Positions 55,123 through 61,000 of a DNA stretch of 61,000 nt are shown here, piece after piece. Location of the stretch: assembly GCA_905221605.1 (NCBI GenBank), contig CAJNDS010002412.1, positions 1,024,386 to 1,085,385 of the forward strand. The letters run 5' to 3'. Origin of the DNA: Symbiodinium natans. Lineage: Eukaryota; Sar; Dinophyceae; Suessiales; Symbiodiniaceae. Under the pieces are notes generated by a model. The model was not told the origin of the DNA and made no database searches. It was given only the letters and a program-made list of their open reading frames with translations. Each line of letters begins with the position of its first letter. Positions within the stretch are counted from its first letter, which is position 1. Both the position numbers and the translations under genes were made by a program.

Positions 55123-55255
55123 CAACTTTGGAAATGTTGGAGAGCAGGCTTCGGTGCCGGGCTGCTGTTCCTTGAGGGGTCTTGGGCTTCTCTGGGCTCT
55201 AAACCCTCAGCCCTAAACCTTAAACCCTAAACCCTATAAACCCAAAACCCAAAAC

Positions 55256-55325
55256 CCCAAACGGCAGCCTCAAACCTCAAACCTCAAACCTCAAACCTCA
55301 AACCCTAAACCCTAAACCCTGAACC
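55256..55325. repeat. CCTCAAA tandem array
   Basis: Five AACCTCA units, then CCCTAAA. Another local variant. Confidence 0.85.
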
Positions 55326-55329
55326 CAAA

Positions 55330-55392
55330 GGCCTCGAGATCTTCGGCCGAAAGGCTCGTCGGGTCATCGAAGTTTCTCAGATCGGTCGTTTG
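55330..55392 (-). CDS. Exon-like island, short
   Basis: The minus frame reads TDLRNFDDPTSLSAEDLEA. Same strand as 55800-55970. Confidence 0.38.
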
Positions 55393-55419
55393 TTTTTCTG
55401 AGGGGGGTTTAAGATGGTC

Positions 55420-55535
55420 AGTTCTCATCATGAGGGTCCCTTTTGGGGTAGCCTAAATGAAAAATAGAAGGGCTTCCGGGTCTATCATATAATAGTAACC
55501 CTAAAAGGGGCCGTATGTTTAGAGAAGTGACCGCA
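55420..55535. repeat. Dispersed element shared with 42815-42925
   Basis: TGAGGGTCCCTTTTGGGGTA, then ATAATAGTAACCCTAAAAGG and AGAGAAGTG. Confidence 0.6.
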
Positions 55536-55799
55536 TATGTTCGAGACTTAAGACTCAACACTTTATTATTTTCCGTTTTACGGAGCGTGTCGTAGCGCTG
55601 AGCCCCTAGATTGGAAACACTATACTTGCCCGATACACCCAAATCGCACTTTGGGGGCCCATGGGGCATGAGTGCTGCTAGAAAACTGGGTTTCGCAGGC
55701 TTTTGGTGCTGATTGAGACGCTATCAGGGTTGTGGGTGCACCAATAAAAACTTTAGGGCTCTAACAGGGTTTAGAGTGCAGGTCCGGCAGCCGGTTAAA

Positions 55800-55970
55800 G
55801 CTTGATAGGGTTGGGGTGCAGGGATTGGCTACACTGCAGGAGTTGAAGACGAAGCTCTCGAAGAGAATGGCCCGCTCCAAAAGCGGCAGTAAGCGGAGAA
55901 CTGCAGCTTTCTGCTGCGAGGTCTTGAGGACGAAGGGCGCCTGGAACGGAAGGGTGGTGGAAGCCCTAAA
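55800..55970 (-). CDS. Exon-like open frame, unknown protein
   Basis: The minus frame reads STTLPFQAPFVLKTSQQKAA then VLRLLPLLERAILFESFVFN. Helical and natural. A family member cannot be named. Confidence 0.5.
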
Positions 55971-56349
55971 CACATCCTACCCCTAAACCCTGACTGATAG
56001 CTGGACTGCAAACCCTAAACCCTAAACCGTAAACCCATGTCCCAAAGCCCTTTTTGCATCCGGACCGGTCCGGACCTCCTTTTGCCGAGCCTACTGCAGG
56101 GGCCTTAATAAGTAGAACAGGGTTTTTGGGGGTTAATTATTCTCGTATCTTATCAGTAATTTTTCCGACCCCTATAGTAACCCCCCAAGCCGCTCTTTTT
56201 TTGCGTGCTTCCTGGCCTGTGGGGCTGCCAGCTAGACTCCTAAAACCCTGAGCCCTCTGCAAGCCTGAAACCCGGAACCCTCAGCAGGGTTTAGGGTTTA
56301 GGATTTCGGCTCTGGGATCACAAACCCTCAGCCCCTAAACCCCTGCTGC

Positions 56350-56442
56350 ATCCGGGCTTTGGGCAAGTTCCCCTAAGCACTCAAGCGTTGCTGCCTTCGT
56401 GCGCCAGCGCTGCCTCACCTCGCAGGAGATGGTCTCAGGGTT
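56350..56442 (+). CDS. Exon-like island
   Basis: The plus frame reads KHSSVAAFVRQRCLTSQEMV, followed by a G16 run (56455-56470) and repeats. Confidence 0.38.
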
Positions 56443-56747
56443 AGGGCTCGCTTTGGGGGGGGGGGGGGGGTTGAGGTCTTATTAGGTTTGGGGGGGTTAG
56501 GGTTTAGGGTCTAATTCGGGTTGAGGGGACCTTGGCGGCGTCTTGGATGGGTTTGGGAGTTGAAAACCTTTTCCCTCCTCAAGAGGGTGGAGGGCTGGTG
56601 GGTGTCAGCACCCAGCCACGACTTCGGGATACAGGGGACGGAGGGTCAATCATAGGTAGAACAGGGTTTAGGGTTTAGGGCTTAGGGCTCGAGGTTGGCT
56701 TTTGTCGGATGGGGAAATCTGCGTGGCGTTGACCCAAATGTAGAGGC

Positions 56748-56768
56748 CAACATGTGTGTATACACACA
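56748..56768. repeat. Perfect 20-bp palindrome
   Basis: CATGTGTGTATACACACATG is self-complementary. No adjoining element was seen. Confidence 0.9.
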
Positions 56769-56840
56769 TGAACATAAGCGGGAAGTCACAGCCATCAACT
56801 CAGCACCGGACCAGGGATGAGGCCGGAAACCCCCCAGAAA

Positions 56841-56935
56841 ACCCTAAACCCTAAACCCTAAACACTGAACCCTAAACCCTAAACTAAACCCTAAACCCTA
56901 AACCCTAACCCTAACCCTAAACCCTAAACCCTAGC
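56841..56935. repeat. CCCTAAA array
   Basis: About 13 units with a few CCCTAAC. Confidence 0.92.
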
Positions 56936-57104
56936 AGCTGGGGCCTGCTCCAGGCAATAGCTCCACTCCGAGCGGGCGCATCGAGCCTCGAGCTACAAAC
57001 CCGCTCTGAAGAAGTGAGCACCGGGTTTAGGGTTTAGGGTTTAGGGTTTGGGGTTTGGGGTTTGGGGTTCAGGGTTTAGGAGCACCACGCCACTACACCA
57101 CATT

Positions 57105-57191
57105 CAGGATGGGCTATTAGGCCTTATAATCCCCATAATGAACCCTATGAAGAGCCTTTTAAGGGATTACAGAGTACAGTAGCCCATCCTG
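57105..57191. repeat. Foldback element, about 87 bp
   Basis: CAGGATGGGCTA and TAGCCCATCCTG are perfect 12-bp arms. The inside reads CCTTATAATCCCCATAATGA and CTTTTAAGGGATTACAG. Confidence 0.82.
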
Positions 57192-57228
57192 GATGGTGAA
57201 TGAATTCGGGCCTGATCGGGCTTAGATT

Positions 57229-57350
57229 TCAGCGCTTTGTGAGACAATGCCCAAGCTTTATCTTCGAGGTTTGAGCTGCAATGCATTGGAAGCAACTTCG
57301 ACGATTCTTTGACCCTAAAGCCTCAACCTCGACCCCAGCAGCCCTGCTGG
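57229..57350 (-). CDS. C-terminal exon-like frame
   Basis: The minus frame reads SKSTSRAAGVEVEALGSKNR then FQCIAAQTSKIKLGHCLTKR and stop. Confidence 0.42.
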
Positions 57351-57827
57351 TTGATTTAGAAGGGATTAGGGTCCTAAACCCTAAACCCTGAACCCCAAAC
57401 CCTGGGCCCCTATAGGCCCCCAGGCCATAAGCCCTAAGCCTCCGGTTTAGATCTTCGCGTTTGCCGCCGTTAAAGCCCAAGCCCAGCGGCCAGGCATAGG
57501 ATGCTGCGCGCCCGCAAGTACGGCTGCAGGGCGACCTGCGAAAAGGGCTTAAAATTGGCCTTAACGGCTCTAGAGTTTCGGGTTTCAGGACTTCAGAGGG
57601 CTTCACGGTTTCAGGGTTTCGGAGTTTCAGGGTTTCAGGATTTCAGGGTTTACCAAAAGTTTCGGGGCTTCGACTGCAAGAGCTGTAGAGGGTTGGCTAC
57701 ACTCCCCTTAGAACCTTCATAAAAACAGTATTTTTAATATCCTCATTGGGTTTCAAATATAAGAAAAAACGCAAAAAAAAAGCAAAAAAAAAAAACAAGG
57801 GGGATATAGCTGGTAGGCCCAGGCCTG

Positions 57828-57915
57828 CCCCAGAAGGCACCGGAAACAGCACGGGCCGGCATCGCCCGCCATGGCCATGGTCAGCTCAGAGAGGCTTCCG
57901 AAGCTCTTGAGTTCT
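57828..57915 (+). CDS. Exon-like island, weak
   Basis: The plus frame reads APETARAGIARHGHGQLREA then SEALEF. Other frames are also open. Confidence 0.3.
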
Positions 57916-58039
57916 GAGCTGGATCGAAGGCTCGAGCTTTGAAGGCCTAAGCCCTTGTGAAGCGCTAGAAGCCCCTAAACCCTGAGCCCTAAACCCTAAA
58001 CCCTAAACTAGAAGCCCTGCGGAACCACACGGACCCTGC

Positions 58040-58125
58040 AGGGCTTGGCTACAGTGCTCGGCCTAGGGTTGGCTTCGTGGCTTTGGCAGCATCGTTCGCT
58101 TCAAATTTGGCACACACCGTTAGGG
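58040..58125 (+). CDS. Exon-like island, weak
   Basis: The plus frame reads TVLGLGLASWLWQHRSLQIW then HT before TTAGGGTTTAGGG. Confidence 0.3.
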
Positions 58126-58539
58126 TTTAGGGTCTACCGGGTTTATAGGTCTAGGGGGCTCTTGAGTTTGCAAAGCTGCCAGAAGATCTGCCTTTGGTTT
58201 GGAGGTTTTCGATTTAGGGATCAGGGTTCAGGGTTCAGGGTTTAGGGGCAACGCAAGGAAGGGCTTTGGTGGATGCTGCATGGCTTGCGGCCGTGGAGTA
58301 CTTGGATACCTAATAGCCTACCTGTGAGCCCAAAGCAGGGGGGCGAACGAACAAAAACGGAGGCATGTGCGCACCTCTCAGGAGATGATGGCTAGTTTCT
58401 GTGAAGACTCCTGCGAAGTTCTCTATGCCCTCGTAATGTCCTAAATCCTAGGGGTTTGTACTTTTGGAACCCAGGCTGGACTGAAAACCCTAAACCCTGA
58501 ACACTAAACCCTGCAAATGGCCCTTAAAACCTTGAAGGA

Positions 58540-58680
58540 AGCCCGAAACCCTAAACCCTCAATCCTAAACCCTCAACCCCCGACCCTCAACCCTAAACCC
58601 CAACCCCTCAATCCTAAAACACCAAACCCTAAAACCCCAAACCCTCAACCCTAAACCCTAAAACCCTAAATCCTACGAAC
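58540..58680. repeat. CCCTAAA/CCCTCAA array, degenerate
   Basis: About 18 variable units. Confidence 0.85.
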
Positions 58681-58779
58681 CGAGTCTCATGACCAAGGTC
58701 ATGGCTTGGACAGCCCCGCAGTGCCCGACAGGAGCGCCTCCCAAAGAAACGTCCCGTTTTTTGGGGGGGGGGGGGATTT

Positions 58780-58925
58780 CTTTGTTTAGGGTTTAGGGGG
58801 TTTGGGGGGTTTGTGGGGTTTGGGGGGTTTAGGGGCTTTAGGAGGTTTAGGGGGTTTAGGGGGTTTGGGAGGTTTAGGGGGTTTAGGGGGTTTAGCTTTT
58901 GTTTAGGGGGGGGGGGGGGGGGGTC
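58780..58925. repeat. TTTGGGG/TTTAGGGGG array ending in a G-run
   Basis: About 17 units, mostly 8-9 bp long with extra G, then about 17 G at 58907-58923. Confidence 0.9.
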
Positions 58926-58974
58926 GGGCTTGTAAGCTCTTGAAAGCAAACAGGGTTTAGGGTTTATAGGGTGT

Positions 58975-59056
58975 ATATTATTATTTTATTATTATTACTA
59001 CTATTACTATTTATTATCTATGGATGTATTGATTTATTTATGTATATATATATATT
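58975..59056. repeat. AT-rich microsatellites
   Basis: ATTATT, TATTTA and TA runs. Confidence 0.85.
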
Positions 59057-59414
59057 CTTTAAACAAATGTGTTTTCGTTCTTTCTTTTTTTTTTTTTGTT
59101 GGGGGGGGGGGTTGGGGTTTAGGATTTAGGGTTTCTGCGAGCAGTCATTGCGAGCAATCCAGAAGTGTTGCCACTTGCGAGGGGGATACCCTTAATTCGT
59201 ACGCATAACCCAAAAAACCGTGCGTAAAGAGGGTCCCAGGCATAGGGTTCAGGGGTTTTAGGGCTGCAGTTTAGAGCTGACGGGGCGTGCAGAGCTTTAG
59301 GGCGGTAGAGCTTGTAGAGCTCTCTAAGGGTTTTGGGAGTTTAGGGATCCTTACCTGCCTTGTGGGTGCGATTCTTGAGACCCTAAACCCTAAACCCTGA
59401 ACCCTGAACCCTAA

Positions 59415-59495
59415 ACCCCCTGCCTGCGAAGAGCCTCCCGACTCTGCCTCGGGATGCCTTCCTGGGCCAAGGCCGTGGTTTGTGAGGACTTTGAG
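59415..59495 (+). CDS. Exon-like island, weak
   Basis: The plus frame reads RASRLCLGMPSWAKAVVCED. The minus frame is open too. It sits between CCCTAAA and TTTAGGG blocks. Confidence 0.3.
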
Positions 59496-59514
59496 GGTTG
59501 AGGGTTTAAGGCTC

Positions 59515-59640
59515 AGGGTTTAGGGTTTAGGGTTTAGGGTTTAGGGTTTAGGGTTTAGGGTTTAGGGTTTAGGGTTTAGGGTTTAGGGTTTAGGGTTTAG
59601 GGTTTAGGGTTTAGGGTTTAGGGTTTGGGGTTTGGGGTTT
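59515..59640. repeat. Long TTTAGGG array
   Basis: About 16 perfect units followed by TTTGGGG variants. Confidence 0.96.
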
Positions 59641-59790
59641 GGGGTTGAGGGTTGAGGGTTGAGGGAGGGTTTAAGGCTCAGGGTTGTTGTTTAGGGTTTA
59701 GGGTTGAGGGTTCAGGGTTTAAGGCTCAGGGTTGTTGTTTAGGGTTTAGGGTTGAGGGTTGAGGGCTTAAGGCTCAGGATTTTTGTTTAG
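59641..59790. repeat. Two tandem copies of a ~55-bp higher-order unit
   Basis: AAGGCTCAGGGTTGTTGTTT followed by AGGGTTTAGGGTTGAGGGTT recurs at about 59673 and 59731, and partly at 59768. Telomere-like units are amplified here as a larger block. Confidence 0.85.
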
Positions 59791-59926
59791 GGTTTAGGGT
59801 TTAGGGTCGTTTAGGGCCTAGGGTTTAGGATTGTTTATGGTTTAGAGTTTCGAGTTTAGGGTTTCGGGCTGGATGGAGTCGTAGGTAAACATACCAAGGA
59901 TTAAGCCACCGGTCCCTTCACTGGAC

Positions 59927-60028
59927 CCGGGAGTGACCTAGGAATAAAAAGGGCACCCCTTTTGGTTTTAAGGGGATTATAAGGGAACCCCAACCCTAAA
60001 AAAACGGAAATAAGGGTCTACTCCCGGC
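59927..60028. repeat. Foldback element, about 100 bp
   Basis: CCGGGAGTGACCTAGGAATA at the left pairs with TAAGGGTCTACTCCCGG at the right. CACCCCTTTTGG and AAGGGAACCCC are inside. Confidence 0.65.
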
Positions 60029-60319
60029 CCTAGCTCATGAAGAGGCATCTCGCAGTCGTCTCCGCGAGTCTTACGACCTCAGGGCCCTTTCAGGGTCGCG
60101 CAGTAACGCCAAATATCGGGTCTGCCTTCTCGGGTCCGATCCAACAGCGTCAAGCCCGAAAAACTAGCACCCTGAACCCTCTCTCTCAAACTCTAGAACC
60201 CTAAACCCTAATCCCTGAACCTGAACTCTAAACCCCATCCAGGCCCCCTAAACCCCGGAGGTTTATCAGTCGAACCCCCAAGCCCCCGTGCTGGCAACAG
60301 AGTCCAGAAGATTCTGTAG

Positions 60320-60380
60320 GAACCCTAAACCCTAAACCCTAAACCCTAAACCCTATAAACCCTAAACCCTAAACCCTAGG
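60320..60380. repeat. CCCTAAA array
   Basis: About eight units, one CCCTATAAA. Confidence 0.92.
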
Positions 60381-60466
60381 GGAGTTTCGGGTGCCTTTAT
60401 GGGCTCATAGTGTTTTGCAAGCCTTCGGGGCAGGACCTCCTCCAACCGACCCCGTGAAGTATTGCT

Positions 60467-60660
60467 GTGGGGCCGACTCACGACCTCGACTGCGCGAGCA
60501 TCCAGGTGCCTCGAAGGCGTTCATGGCTTTACAAGCTTGAGTATAGCTCGAGGTCGAAACTCGGTCTGATGCTCTTGGTCAAGATCTGCTGTAGGTTTAG
60601 GGCGCATATGACTTTCCACGAAACCGTGGACTGCTTTATAAATCCCACATACCCGAAACA
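60467..60660 (+). CDS. Exon-like frame, weak
   Basis: The plus frame reads PRRRSWLYKLEYSSRSKLGL then VKICCRFRAHMTFHETVDCF, ending near CCCTAAA repeats. Confidence 0.36.
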
Positions 60661-60661
60661 A

Positions 60662-60708
60662 AACCCTAAACCGTAAACCCTAAACCCTAAACCCTAAACC
60701 CTAAACCC
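60662..60708. repeat. CCCTAAA array
   Basis: About six units. Confidence 0.9.
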
Positions 60709-60734
60709 AGAACTGAACCTACATTATGGTTTCT

Positions 60735-60820
60735 GGGTCCGGCCAGCCTCAGCAGCCTCTGCACGTTCTCTGCCTGCCAAGGCTTCTTGAGTGCCTGGGC
60801 GGTGCAGAGTTCTTCTCAAA
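60735..60820 (-). CDS. Exon-like island, helical protein
   Basis: The minus frame reads EELCTAQALKKPWQAENVQR then LLRLAGP, clearly protein-like, between two CCCTAAA blocks. Confidence 0.52.
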
Positions 60821-60837
60821 CCAATCCATAACCTACA

Positions 60838-60894
60838 CCCCTAAACCCTAAACCCTAAACCCTAAACCCTAAACCCTAAACCCTAAACCCTAAC
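60838..60894. repeat. CCCTAAA array
   Basis: About eight perfect units. Confidence 0.93.
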
Positions 60895-61000
60895 CCGGCT
60901 CGGGGCATCTCACGAGGTGGATGCTCGAATGACCGAGACGAACCAAAGAAAGATGAAGCTTTGGGGCTCCCTGACTCTCTCAAACCGATACGTCCGCTGC
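60895..61000 (+). CDS. Exon-like island cut by the window end
   Basis: The plus frame reads LGASHEVDARMTETNQRKMK then LWGSLTLS. Incomplete at the border. Confidence 0.35.

Noticed and set aside
59515-59640. True chromosome end
   Set aside because: Unique sequence and further arrays in both orientations continue on both sides, so these are interstitial blocks, not a telomere.

Overview
This window reads as nuclear DNA of a core dinoflagellate. Four things point there. (1) TTTAGGG/CCCTAAA telomere-type repeats occur in dozens of interstitial blocks on both strands. (2) A 21-nt exact match to the dinoflagellate spliced leader (DinoSL) lies at 49777-49797 (minus strand). (3) Reconstructed introns use GA-AG, GC-AG and GT-AG borders, with G after the acceptor. 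(4) Short hairpin elements sit where introns should be. Nothing bacterial (operons, RBS, CRISPR) is present.

Layout. 1-9.9 kb: exon-sized unique islands separated by telomere-like blocks, foldback elements and a ~170-bp C tract. 9,945-16,844: a complete 6.9-kb Ty1/copia LTR retrotransposon on the minus strand, with identical 182-bp LTRs, a 5-bp AATTA target duplication, PBS, PPT, an extra leader ORF, gag and a 1641-codon pol. A 25-bp tandem duplication has shifted the gag/pol frame. 16,856-18,799: an intact single-exon 647-codon minus ORF with five 77-aa zinc-binding repeats and a C-terminal PD-(D/E)XK-type nuclease. The retrotransposon landed 7 bp past its stop codon. 19.7-21.7 kb: a probable plus-strand exon series. 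21.8-23.6 kb: a minus-strand gene of at least seven short exons whose introns are hairpin introners, a tandem-duplication intron and telomere-repeat arrays. 24-47 kb: more exon-like islands, including short gene ends at 28.7-29.1 kb (minus, C-terminal membrane anchor) and 35.5-35.9 kb (plus). 37.2 kb: a truncated U6 snRNA copy. 47.37-49.80 kb: a processed retrogene, with DinoSL at the 5' end and a short A-run at the 3' end, sitting inside a TTTAGGG array. 50-61 kb: repeat blocks, foldbacks and exon-like islands.

The main biological theme is that coding DNA is cut into 30-250 bp pieces by mobile or expanding elements that appear to be spliced out. These elements are introner-like foldbacks (at least three families), tandem duplications of an AG|GT site, and (TTTAGGG)n arrays, whose sequence itself carries donor-like G|GTTTAG and acceptor-like TTTAG|G. 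Reverse transcription is also active here, shown by the copia element, the DinoSL retrogene and the U6 fragment.

Limits: single islands of 60-250 bp often have more than one open frame. Most exon calls are therefore tentative on strand and borders, and no homology search was possible.
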